Below are positions 1 to 10,160 of a stretch of 64,000 bases of DNA, one piece after another. The translations under genes were made by a program, and so were the position numbers. The stretch is taken from positions 7,225,620 to 7,289,619 of the forward strand of contig OX422189.1 of NCBI GenBank assembly GCA_949130485.1, given 5' to 3'. The notes beneath the pieces were generated by a model. The model was not told where the DNA came from and did no database searches. It saw only the letters and a program-made list of their open reading frames with translations. This DNA is from Agelas oroides (Eukaryota; Porifera; Demospongiae; Agelasida; Agelasidae). How positions within the stretch are numbered: position 1 is the first letter of the stretch; each line of letters begins with the position of its first letter.

Positions 1-188
1 GCATCATGCACATAGCTGCACATTGTCTGTTTATGAATCTCAAACAACCAATCTCCTTAAGGTTACTGGATACAGTTTGCTCATTAAATATTCATGAGAA
101 AATATTACCTTCCTTTTCTCCGTGCAGGAACCAGTTACAGCATGCAATAGAAGCGACATATAACAGAACTATGAGTACCATTTAACCA
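1..188. other. Unique left flank of the tandem array
   Basis: This stretch has no counterpart before the other four monomers. Repeat homology begins at about 189 with GAACCCTCAAAGG. No open reading frame of note is present. About 40 bases near 55-95 (AAGGTTACTGGATACAG and what follows) recur in similar form near 53727-53760, so part of the flank is itself a dispersed repeat. Confidence 0.6.
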
Positions 189-1017
189 GAACCCTCAAAG
201 GTAGAGAGGGGGTAGAGAGACCTTAATTGCACGTGGGCGTACCCGAAGACTCAGAACAGGGAAAAGAGTGAAGGTAGCGGGCAACTTACTACACGTATCT
301 AGCTACCGGGGGGCGAATATCATACATACTGAGCGTTGAACGCAAATTTGGTTGAATAACGCACAAAGCGTTGCCTTTATTCTGACATCCTGGGATGTCC
401 TGGGGTATCCCAGGACATCTTGTACCTGGGACCTTACACTGCCTACACAGCTGGGACATCCTGGGATGTCCTGGGATGTCCTAGCAAGTGCTGTCAGGTA
501 AGGGACAGTCCGTGGCAGTCCCGGACCACCACTGATCATTTGGAAAGACTACTGTCACTCGTAGGAGTTGCCAGGCTCCATGGTTCATAGCATGGTCGTG
601 GCTTCACTACGAGGCTGGTATTGATGCTGTGTACTGCCATGCATGCTTGTAAAGCGCTGAAGATCAAGAAAATAACGCATGCATTTCCCACTTGCTCTTT
701 CTCAAGAGCTGATCATGAAAAGCAATGTGAGCGCTTTCTGAACTCTGTAAATTGCAAAATTTCGCAGCCCGGTGGCCGTACCACTTCAAATTTGCTTCCT
801 CCGGGCCTGGCATGACCTAGTGAGTAATGAATGCCTGATCCTGGGCTGATGGAGGCTTGTCAAAACCAGTATACAATAGCAACCATGATCTGTTGGATAC
901 CTCAACATCACCAACCATGTACTTGGTTCTGGGAGATCAAGCCACAGGATCACTAAAGGGGAAACCTCCCTCCTCCAGGGAAAAAGAACGGCTAAATTAT
1001 ACCCCTATTCATCGCTG

Positions 1018-1278
1018 CAAGAGCGCATAAGAACGGGCGGCTAGAGTAAGAGCGTGTAACTCCAATAGAAGCCCGTAGTCCAGGCAAAATTATTGAACCG
1101 TACTAAAAATAGAACATCCGGTCACGTGTGCGCTTAGCAACAATGCATAAGGGCTTATGTCAACGCAGCGTGCGCAGTGCGTGTTACTATTTTTAGTACT
1201 GGCGGTAAATTCCGCCCACTTTCGAATTTTACGTAGTTACACGCTCTTACTCTAGCCGCCCGTTCTTATGCGCTCTTG
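1018..1278. mobile_element. 261-bp MITE present only in monomer 1
   Basis: Terminal inverted repeats of about 44 bp start with CAAGAGCGCATAAGAACGGG. The target sequence ATCGCTG is present on both sides (1011-1017, 1279-1285) and once in each other monomer (TTCATCGCTGTCATTATAC), so the empty site is visible four times. A 7-8 bp target duplication suggests a hAT or P-like class; not resolved. Confidence 0.85.
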
Positions 1279-1329
1279 ATCGCTGTCATTATACCTATAT
1301 CCAAAACTGTCATAAAAGATATTACTTAC

Positions 1330-1644
1330 CACTTTCTGACTGAAGCTTGGTTCTAAGCTCCTGAGCTAGCCTCATTTCATTGACTGCTGGTGACTCTAGT
1401 GCTTTGATCACAGTGGACCATGTGTATGGCCTGGTTGCGCTACTCTTCCAGACTGTGAATACAAAAGTAAAACACTGTTTGGGGTCACCAGAAGTTGCAT
1501 CTATGAAGTGCTGTTGATCATCGAGTGTTAGTCCAAGTTGAATGCTTATTTCTTTCCACTTTGCAGATACTTTGCTTGCAACTTCGTTCATCAGGTCTGA
1601 CAGCTCTGGTTCACTTTCTAGTCCTGCATACTTGCTGCCTAAAC
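1330..1644 (-). CDS. Death-domain exon, monomer 1
   Basis: An internal exon of 315 bp (105 codons) on the minus strand. On that strand the acceptor is TTTTCATTGCAG|GTTTAGG and the donor AAGTG|GTAAGTAA, both close to consensus. The frame enters and leaves in phase 1, so the exon is symmetric. The protein has the pattern of a six-helix Death domain: a helical N-terminus with LMNEVASKVSAKWKEISIQL, then DDQQHFIDATSGDP, a core Trp (FVFTVWK), and the late helix TWSTVIKALESPAV followed by EMRLAQELRTKL. Such domains pair with like domains in death, NF-kB or innate immune signalling. That is family knowledge; no partner domain is visible here. The other exons of this gene are not found in the monomer. 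Confidence 0.72.
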
Positions 1645-2156
1645 CTGCAATGAAAAGACAACAAGCCAAGTGGTGATTGATACATCTCATGCTTTAAGGA
1701 AGGCAGGCACAATTTGATATTCATTCTCAACAAATATGTGAATTCTCCCATGGTTTTAGGGCAGACATTTAGGAAAGGTACTCATATTTCAACACAGGAT
1801 GTATCTTGTGAAGATGTAAGGTCCAGAAATGTAAGGAACATTTTACAGTTATACACATGCAGCATACTGATGAATAAGTGGCACACATGTCATCATCACA
1901 CGAAAATGACACTGAGCAGATCAATATTTCCTGGGGTTATAAATCGACATTACTATATTTCTTTGATACTATGTGAGTCAGCCTGAGTAAGTATATTCAG
2001 GAAAAGGCACTACAGATTTCATTACAGTGCCTGCCCCATAAATATATCACTAGGGGAAGGTAGAGGAAGCATTGTGGGGCTAAGCCTGAGGTGAGAGAAG
2101 CATTTTCTAAGCCTGTTGGTATGAAGGAGAAAAATGGCCCAGCCAATGCCAACCAA

Positions 2157-4256
2157 CAGTCGTTCCGCCAGTGACAAGTATACGGGGATTATTGAAAAAA
2201 CAGGAAGTTAAAATGCAGGCACATTCCAGCGTTTAATTAACGGCAAAACGTAAAGACCCCCTTCGCCACGTGGTGATCAGCCAGCAAAGCTATCATTAGT
2301 TTTTTGCTTGAAGAAGCAACCATCCTTGCTATTCTCGTATCAAAAGCAGTTGAAAGATATGTACAGCCATTCTGGACACTTGGAAAGTGATTTTCAGCGG
2401 TGACTTACAAGAGTAGGTACATGCTGATTAGCAGTATCAAACTTGGACAGAAGTAGGCTAGAGTGCATGAGAAAATCAAACTGGGGAGCTCAAGAACAAG
2501 TTCATCCCTGCTTGTAAAATGGATTTGTAAAGGCAAAAGCTAACTTAATATCTTTTTGGGTGTGATACCATAGTTACCTAACTCGGCAAGCCAGTCTGCT
2601 CACACTCGGATGGCAGCAAAGCTTTTTCTCAAGCCTGACATATGAATCAGGCAGCAGGTCAAGAAGTAGACCCTTTTTCAGGCTCCTATCCAGCTTAGCC
2701 TCATTCCCAGGCCCCACCCAGCTTTCCATCACTTGCAGTACGGAAAAGCGATTTTTTTCATTCACGCGGGGAGAGCCTGGGAACGAGGCTATACCCAGCT
2801 TTCTGTCCTTGAATTACAGAAAGTAGGTAACCAAAAGCTGGGCTGGGCCTGTGAATGAGACTATACTAAACAACATTCACCTTCTAGCTTCAAGGTTTTA
2901 TGAACTGTGTGTGCATTGATTTACAGTGTATTTTGCACATGTAGCAACTTCTGTTTCTCCAAGCTGCCTCCAGTGTTCCACTATAAACCAGAGCTGTTTG
3001 CCTCCTTTGAGGTTGAAGCCACGATGAGTCTGCATGTCACTGTTGTGATCACTAGCTACTCACTCTGTCCAAAGTAATATCGTACTGTGCGTGTAAACTA
3101 CAATCCCTCAAATGTGCATTATTTAGGGCCAAATGTAGCCACTATGCTAGCCATCCTGAATGTTGATATTTTTTACACCTTTGTAACTAGTTACAGATGA
3201 CATTAGCTTCCCAAATTCTTTTCTCATGAAAACAAGTCTTAGTATCTGGGTACCATGTTTACCATTAGGTGAAATGTTATTGCCTTTACTTTCCTAGGTG
3301 GAGCTGGTGCATGCACGGCTGTCAGAAGTTTCTACATCCATCTCAACTTCATAGTGTTTGCCTTGTAATGACTAGGAGGATGGGGAAGAGGTGGTAATGG
3401 AGGAAGAGACAGACAAAGATTGGAGCAACAAAGAGCAAGAAGAGTGGCTGAAGATTCATTTTATTCCGCTGCATTATAGGCTTGTTCCTCCCAATAGCCT
3501 CGTACTCGCTTTCTGCATGGGGAGAAGCCTGGGTACGAGGCTACCCCCCAACGCAAACACACCTTTCTATTGTCTTTAGCCCACCCCCCCTCCCTTCTCT
3601 CTCCATCACATTTTCACATCTCTTGTGAATCTTTCCTCTTTGACTATCTATTGTGCATTACTAAAGAGGCTGCATTAGTGACTCCTGAGTCACATCAGAC
3701 TCTAGCCTCCGTCCGGGACTTTGTCAAGGCTTAGTCCTACAGTATCAGTGGGTTGAACCAGTATGTGTTTGTATTTCAACTATTTGCACAGTTTCCATGT
3801 TACAGATAACATGCGTTAACCACAATTTATTAGTCTGCATTCCAGCGCATGTAGCTCAGAGAGTTGTTCGAGTACACGCTTAGTTTCTGCATATATTGTA
3901 GCCCTATTCCAGTGCTTTCAAATGGTACCTGTTTCATGCAGCTCAGGGGGGGGGGGGAACAAAAACGTGCCACCAAAAACTGCACCCCTGTCGCACGAGG
4001 TATGATTGAACCATCCGTAAACAACAGCTTCCCTACACGAAGCGGTAAGAAGCTGCAACTTCAAACATTTGATCTCGATACTAGACTCATTGGTCTATAA
4101 AACCACTGGCAAAGTAGGCGCCTACAGCTTCTTGTTTGTTGGCAAGAGACTTTGAAAACTCACCGGAAGACAAGGTGCCGTTAATTAAATGTTTGTACGT
4201 ATACACTTTCCGTTTTTTCAATAATTGTCCATATATTGTCACCGGTGGATCGACTG
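2157..4256. mobile_element. 2.1 kb TIR element inserted in family R, monomer 1
   Basis: Imperfect terminal inverted repeats of about 90 bp run inward from CAGTCGTTCCGCCAGTGAC at the left and, on the other strand, CAGTCGATCCACCGGTGAC at the right. The four bases CCAA lie on both sides (2153-2156, 4257-4260). The outside halves join to give the family R sequence GCCAACCAAGGCC seen uninterrupted at 6600, which proves the insertion. No transposase is recognised inside. Four-base target sites are known for Chapaev and Sola among others, so the superfamily stays open. Inside lie MITEs at 2696-2791 and near 3499-3543 and variable C or G runs. Confidence 0.7.
2696..2791. mobile_element. 96-bp TAGCCTC MITE (half-palindrome form)
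   Basis: Inverted ends TAGCCTCATTCCCAGGC and GCCTGGGAACGAGGCTA. The flanks TATCCAGCT and TACCCAGCT form a 9-bp target duplication with one mismatch. Equivalent copies lie at 18876-18971 and 37270-37365 in the other A monomers. Confidence 0.75.
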
Positions 4257-5880
4257 CCAAGGCCTTTCTATAGCCAACCACATCAGCCACCATGTACTTT
4301 CAACCTGTGCCTAAACCACCTACCTCCCCTTATCTCCCTCTTTCTGCTTGCAGAGCCTATATCTCCCATGCACATTGCACAGTGGTGAAGTATGCAAAAC
4401 CATGCCGATGTTCAATGTTGAGTTTTAAGTTCAGGCAATAATGGAAAGAACATCAGAAGAAATATGTATATAGTGTGAAGGTCCATTGGTGATATAGTAC
4501 TGTTATACTATAGTGCGTGGGCGGATCAAAGGTGCCACATGGCGTCATATATGGCATATACACCACGCAGCTGCGACCGCAGGGGGTATATTCAAGGATA
4601 CTTAATTACTACGTGGATTGGAAACTCCCAGAAAATTGATGATGCTAATCCTCGTTGCGGTAGTAAAACAGAATTCGGTTTGTTCTTGCAAACATGGCTA
4701 ATGGCTTGGATAACTACCGAAACAGTGATACCTTTTTTTAAACATACATGAATCTTCACAACAAAAGTGCATGGGTACACAGTTTAGGGCATTGTTAATT
4801 AAATGGGGCACAACATTTGATTGAACTTGCATCCAACAACTCTCTGACCTAATACAAAGTGCCCAGCTCAGGAGACTCAACATTTACCTTGTAAAACTAT
4901 TTCCGTGACATAGCATTTACGAAACTTAGTTGGTTACACAGTTTGTTGTATGTATAACATAACTCTATGCACCACAACGCAGTTAACTGCTCGTAGGTCT
5001 CACACATTTAACACAAAAAATATACACACGTAAACAAGTTGTATTCGCTGCAGCAAGGCGGTAACGAAAAACCAAATCACGACAAACACCACTGCGATCT
5101 CAAGTGCCAAAATGGTAGTCTCTTTGCACGCAAAATCAATTCTTTGCACACAAAATCAGTTCTCTGGATAGCTCATGCAGCGCGCAGCAATGTCTCAAAG
5201 TGCCTGTTGGAAGGAGCTAGTTTCCGTATATCTCCGTTACACTGTGCAACGAGGTTAGTGTCACGCGTACATATTACCTAAAGTACGTAGTTTCCAATCC
5301 ACATAGTAATAAAGTACCCTTGGTATATTGCTGAGTCAGGGATGTATATTTCGACCTCAAGGAGTATATTGCTGGTTCAGGGGTAGTATATTGCTGAGTC
5401 AGTGGTATACATTTGGCAATAAGCAGTTGAGCACAGAAACGGAAAATTTTTGTTTTTGCAATGGAAGGGGCAATTCTAGCTCTCCAGACCTCACTATAGG
5501 AGAGCCACTGCCAGCACTATAGAGCCCCTGCACTGTACTCAGTAAGTACTAGCACAGCGAAAGCCAAAGCGTCACACAAATTTACCAGGTTTTCGCGCAG
5601 CGACACAGCTCTTACTTGGTGTGTTGAATCACGCGCGGCTGGACAGATGCTACTGCTTCCTGGCAGCTAGCCACTACCCTGACGGATGCTGACAATTATT
5701 TTACTCGCCAGGTGGTTGACCCAGGGATAGCGCTAGGACCAGTTTGTATTCGACGAGTCATTGCCACCACTGCCAGCTGAACTGTGAGGCTGGGCGTTTC
5801 TACTGCCAGCTCGAATCATTGTTTCATGATCGCTAGCTTCCGAGAGCGGCTAGGTAGCAAGCTAGCTGACCATCGGCATC

Positions 5881-6510
5881 ATGGCTGAGCGCCAGCAGCA
5901 TCTTGGTTTCAAGTCGACACGAGCGAAAGGCCCTTTGTCATGGCTCAGACTGTGCCTTGACTTCAGAGATGTTTCACGGGTCCTTTAGTGGCCTAAGCAT
6001 ACCTAAACTCATCCTTTTCCACTCAAAAAGCAGCAGCAACGCACAACGACAACCCGAACTTATCAATCAGCAAAGTGCCACTACATCCTTTTCTGTCAGG
6101 CATCTAATAGCCAATTGCTTCCGTTAACTGAGGTCATTTTGTGCAAGTTTGTGGTTTATTTGGCCAACCAGAAACTCAAACATCAGACGATCAAGGTTTA
6201 TCGTTCAGGCTTGCGCCACCTCCAGATTGCAGAGGGCCTTGGAGATCCTTCCCTGCCTGGGGCATTTCCTCGCTTAGAGTACGTCCTCAAGGGCATCAAG
6301 CATACTCCCGCAGCTCAGTCTAAAGACACACGCCTTCCTATCACCCCTCCGATTCTGAGGAGGTTGCGGTCTGTGTGGGCTCCCTAGGCTCAGGATCCAG
6401 ATGTGGTTATGCTGTGGGCAGCATGTTTCCTAGGCTTTTTTGGCTTTATGAGAGCAGGAGAGTTCACTTGCCCAGCTAGTTCTCATTTTGATCCTGAATC
6501 CATGCTAGCA
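5881..6510 (+). mobile_element. Tyrosine-recombinase element fossil, monomer 1
   Basis: Remains of a tyrosine-recombinase gene of the Crypton or DIRS/Ngaro kind. Visible parts are a SAM-like DNA-binding region (LCKFVVYLANQKLKHQTIKV, GLRHLQIAEGLGDP) and the start of the catalytic region (LWAACFLGFFGFMRAGEFTC). It is broken and is the shortest of the five copies. The catalytic C-terminal part is not seen here. No reverse transcriptase is recognised nearby, so solo-recombinase (Crypton-like) ancestry is possible. Confidence 0.65.
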
Positions 6511-6548
6511 GCTACTCCTTGCATGCTGTATGGTCGGGTGTATGGTCG

Positions 6549-6790
6549 GGTGTCCAATGAGTATTAAAGAAGCATTTACTAAGCCTGTTGGTATGGAGAG
6601 AAATGGTCCAGCCAGTGCCAACCAAGGCCTTTCTACAGCCAACCACATCAGTCAGCATGTACTTTCAACCTGTGCCTAAATCACCTACCTCCCCCTATTC
6701 CACTCATTCTGCTTGCAGAGCCTACCTCTCATGCACATTGCACAGTGCTGATGTAAGCAAAACCATGCCGATATTCTATGTTGAGTTTTA
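6549..6790 (+). repeat. Family R repeat, uninterrupted array copy
   Basis: A dispersed family running AAGCATTTACTAAGCCTGTTG, GGTCCAGCCAGTGCCAACC, AAGGCCTTTCTACAGCC and CCTACCTCCCCCTA. Each monomer has this copy (also about 15337, 23384, 33709, 42327) and a second copy split by the 2.1 kb element. Frames of up to 117 codons overlap it but no protein family is recognised, so it is treated as non-coding. Confidence 0.7.
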
Positions 6791-7331
6791 AGTTAAGGCA
6801 ATAATGGAAAGAGCATCAGAGAAAATATGTGTACCGTGTGAAGGTCCATTGGTGATATAGTACTGTTATACACTGAGAGATCATATGGAGTGTATAACAC
6901 ACTCTGTGTTCAACAAGTGACTGATGCACTATATTAACTTACCAGTGGGAAATTGGTAGTAAGGATGATGGTCTAGTGGAAATGACGTACCCAACTGGTA
7001 AGACCCTGAGGATTAGGAAGATGAGATAATGTTACTATAAGATGTACTGGGTAAAGATGTTATGGCTCTGGTCCAAGCAGGACTGCCAAAAGGATTTGGG
7101 GGCCCAGTGAAAACCAACAATGTGGGTGAGCATTAGCCTAGTCTCATTCCCAGGCTGAAGCCCCACCTCAGACTCAATGAGGCTGCCCACTCTAGGAGAT
7201 CCGGAAGCATGCCCCTCTCCCTCTCCAAGAAATTTTAGGTGCTCTTAGGTATGGTCTGGGGTTTCATACAGTATAGCTCCAAACAAATACTGAATATCAG
7301 CGAAACACATCATGGTTGGCCTGGGAGTGGT

Positions 7332-7437
7332 TAGCCTCATTCTCAGGCCACTCCCAGATTTTATCTCTCAGCTGCAGATCTTATCTTGCAGCAACAGCTG
7401 AGAGATAAAATCTGGGAGTGACCTGGGAACAAGGCTA
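7332..7437. mobile_element. Stem-loop MITE with TAGCCTCATTCTC ends
   Basis: A 106-bp inverted repeat with internal arms CCACTCCCAGATTTTATCTC and the mirror GAGATAAAATCTGGGAGTG. It recurs in each monomer (near 16078, 24160, 34474) and in part inside the patch of monomer 5. No clean target duplication is visible. Confidence 0.65.
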
Positions 7438-7798
7438 CATGGTGGTCACATGATAGTCACATGATACAAGGTTAAGCACCTTGTGTCATGTGACCACCAC
7501 AGCCTGGTAATGTGCTTTCGTATTCAGTCTTGAGCAAAGCAGGTTATGACAGGGTTCAGCATTGCTGGGAACGAGGCTAGGTTCAGCACTGTTTGTGGGA
7601 GCCCCTCAGAGGGCTCCTACTGGGGTGAAAATACCCTCATTGCCCAATTACCCTAACCTTCTCTCAGCAGCCACTGAGTACAAGGGTCTGACACTACAGC
7701 AATTTCAACCACAATTCCATACCTTTAAATTAGTCCCTCGTTAGTTTGGGTAAGGCCTATCCCATTTATGACAAAACCTGGCTTGACTTAGCCTCGTT

Positions 7799-8178
7799 CC
7801 CAGGCTCCTCCACTCCGGAACGCGATATTGAAGTTGCACATGCGGAGAGAGCCTGGTATTTTTTCTTACGTGAGAACCCTCAAAGGTAGAGAGGGGGTAG
7901 AGAGACCTTAATTGCACGTGGGCGTACCCGAAGACTCAGAACAGGGAAAAGAGTGAAGGTAGCGGGCAACTTACTACACGTATCCAGCTACCGGGGGGCG
8001 AATATCATACATACTGAGCGTTGAACGCAAATTTGGTTGAATAACGCACAAAACGTTGCCTTTATTCTGTTTTAAAAACTCTGGTCCTATTTTAATTACG
8101 TCATGGTCACGTGAGAAAAGATACCAGGTTCTCCACACGTGTACATTTCGTGTTCCGGAGAGGCTGGGAACGAGGCTA
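7799..8178. mobile_element. 380-bp TAGCCTCG MITE at the A/B junction
   Basis: Starts TAGCCTCGTTCCCAGGCTC and ends GAGGCTGGGAACGAGGCTA. GCTTGACT occurs on both sides (7791-7798, 8179-8186). The monomer start defined here (GAACCCTC) lies inside it. A second complete copy is at 24617-25006. In front of the A monomers only the left part remains, joined to the GACATCCTGGG segment. Confidence 0.75.
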
Positions 8179-9333
8179 GCTTGACTTGTTCTCTAAGTTG
8201 CAAAATCACATTCTGAAATCAGAGATCATGACTGGAATCTGAAATTTCATATCTTAATGTTGGAATCCATTGTGTAATTAAATTCTGCAGTACATTTAAG
8301 TCTCTATATACGTAGATTGTAGTCACTCAAACACTCATTGTCAAGTCCACAACTTGTCTACCACAATGATGTTCCAGTTCTGGAATGCCCTGACACTGTG
8401 CAATACCTGAACAGACATGAGTTATGCCTTGACAGCTATCGCTAGTTAATCACCACTAACATCAGCATGTATACAGGGCAGGCAGCAGCAAAGCTAGGAC
8501 ATGGGTGGGGGGGACCAGGAGCTAGTTACTAACTTAGCATGCAAGGCCGGAGGAGTCGGTACGGCTAGAGCCGTACCACTTTACACTATACACAAATATA
8601 AAATTAACACCGTAACTTCCGGGCAGCACTAGTCTGGTGCCCAGACGGGGGTGCGTAGGTCTGGGCACGAGATCAAGACTAGGGCAGCACGTGGCCGTCC
8701 AATCGACGTCTGGACATTATAAAGCTGGGGGAAGTTTTTGACCCTCCAGATCAGCCCTATCACCCTCGGAATTTACAGTTTCCCTACTGATCATTTGGAA
8801 AGACTACTGTCACTCGTAGGAGTTGCTAGGCTCCGTGGTTCATAGCATGGCCGTGGCTTCACTACGAGGCTGGTAATGATGCTGTGTACTGCCATGCATG
8901 CTTGTAAAGCGCTGAAGATCAAGAAAATAATGCACGCATTTCCCACTTGCTCTTTCTCAAGAGCTGATCATGAAAAGCAATGTGAGCGCTTCCTGAACTC
9001 CGTAAATTGCAAAATTTCGCAGCCCGGTGGCCGTAACACTTCAAATTTGCTTCCTCCGGGCCTGGCATGACCTAGTGAGTAATGAATGCCTGATCCTGGG
9101 CTGATTGAGGCTTGTTACAACCAGTATACAATATCAACCGTGATCTGTTGGATACCTCAACATTGCCAACCATGTACTTGGTTCTGGGAGATTCCTCTCA
9201 CCGCATGTGGAAGTCACAAGATCACTAAAGGGGAAACCTCCCTCCTCCAGGGAAAAAGAATGGCTAAATTATACCCCTATTCATCGCTGTCATTATACCT
9301 ATATCCAAAACTGTCATAAAAGATATTACTTAC

Positions 9334-9648
9334 CACTTTCTGACTGAAGCTTGGTTCTAAGCCCCTGAGCTAGCCTCATTTCATCGACTGCTGGTGCCTC
9401 TAGTGCTTCAATCACAGTGGACCATGTGTATGGCCTGGTTGCGCGACTCTTCCAGACCCTGAATACAAAAGTGAAGCACTGTTTGGGGTCACCAAGAGTT
9501 AGTTCCATAAAGTACTTTTGATCATTGAGAGTTAGTCCAAGTTGGATGCTGATTTCTTTCCACTTTGCAGATACTTTGCTTGCAACTTCATTCATCAGAT
9601 CTGACAGCTCTGGTTCACTTTCTACTCCTGCATACTTGCTGCCTAAAT
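9334..9648 (-). CDS. Death-domain exon, monomer 2
   Basis: Same exon as in monomer 1, with identical splice-site positions, 315 bp and symmetric phase 1. By eye the 369-base frame around it differs from copy 1 at about 29 bases and 16 residues, against about four bases in the next 440 bp. The changes cluster where copy 1 reads DDQQHFIDATSG (here NDQKYFMELTLG) and in the second half (VWKSR, VIEALEAPAVDE). The Trp residues and the WSTVI core are kept and there is no stop. The pattern suggests a coding exon whose variable surface is changing. The full gene is unknown. Confidence 0.7.
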
Positions 9649-10160
9649 CTGCAATGAAAAGACAACAAGATAAGTGGTGATTGATACATCTCATGCTTTA
9701 AGGAAGGCAGGCACAATTTGATATTCATTCTCAACAAATATGTGAATTCTCCCATGGTTTTAGGGCAGACATTTAGGAAAGGTACTCATATTTCAACACA
9801 GGATGTATCCTGTGAAGATGTAAGGTCCAGAAGTGTAAGGAACATTTTACAGTTATACACATGCAGCATACTGATGAATAAGTGGCACACATATCATCAT
9901 CACACAAAAATGACACTGAGCAGATCAATATTTCCTGGGGTTATAAATCGACATTACTATATTTCTTTGATACTATGTGAGTCAGCCTGAGTAAGTATAT
10001 TCAGGAAAAGGCACTACAGATTTCATTACAGTGCCTGCCCCATAAATATATCACTAGGGGAAGGTAGAGGAAGCATTGTGGGGCTAAGCCTGAGGTGAGA
10101 GAAGCATTTTCTAAGCCTGTTGGTATGAAGGAGAAAAATGGCCCAGCCAATGCCAACCAA

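Larger units (their letters stand above)
189..7873. repeat. Array monomer 1 (type A)
   Basis: First monomer, about 7.7 kb. It starts inside a MITE half, carries the Death-domain exon at 1330-1644, and alone has a 261-bp MITE at 1018-1278. Its recombinase fossil is the shortest of the five. The spacer 4430-5880 holds no recognisable gene, only short repeats of the type GTATATTGCTGAGTCAG near 5320-5400. Positions 6790-7800 hold a stem-loop MITE at 7332-7437 and otherwise nothing recognised. Confidence 0.85.

Noticed and set aside
2574-2765. Recurrent frame beginning MNEKNRFSVLQV
   Set aside because: It is the 96-bp MITE read through on the minus strand.
3830-4024. FTDGS motif on the minus strand, resembling an RNase H start
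   Set aside because: Only the few residues match, the frame is short, runs into a poly-G tract and lies inside the non-coding TIR element.
4087-4293. 68-codon minus-strand frame that looks gene-like in three monomers
   Set aside because: It coincides with the right inverted repeat of the 2.1 kb element, whose left mirror is at 2157-2245; monomers 3 and 4 do not keep it.
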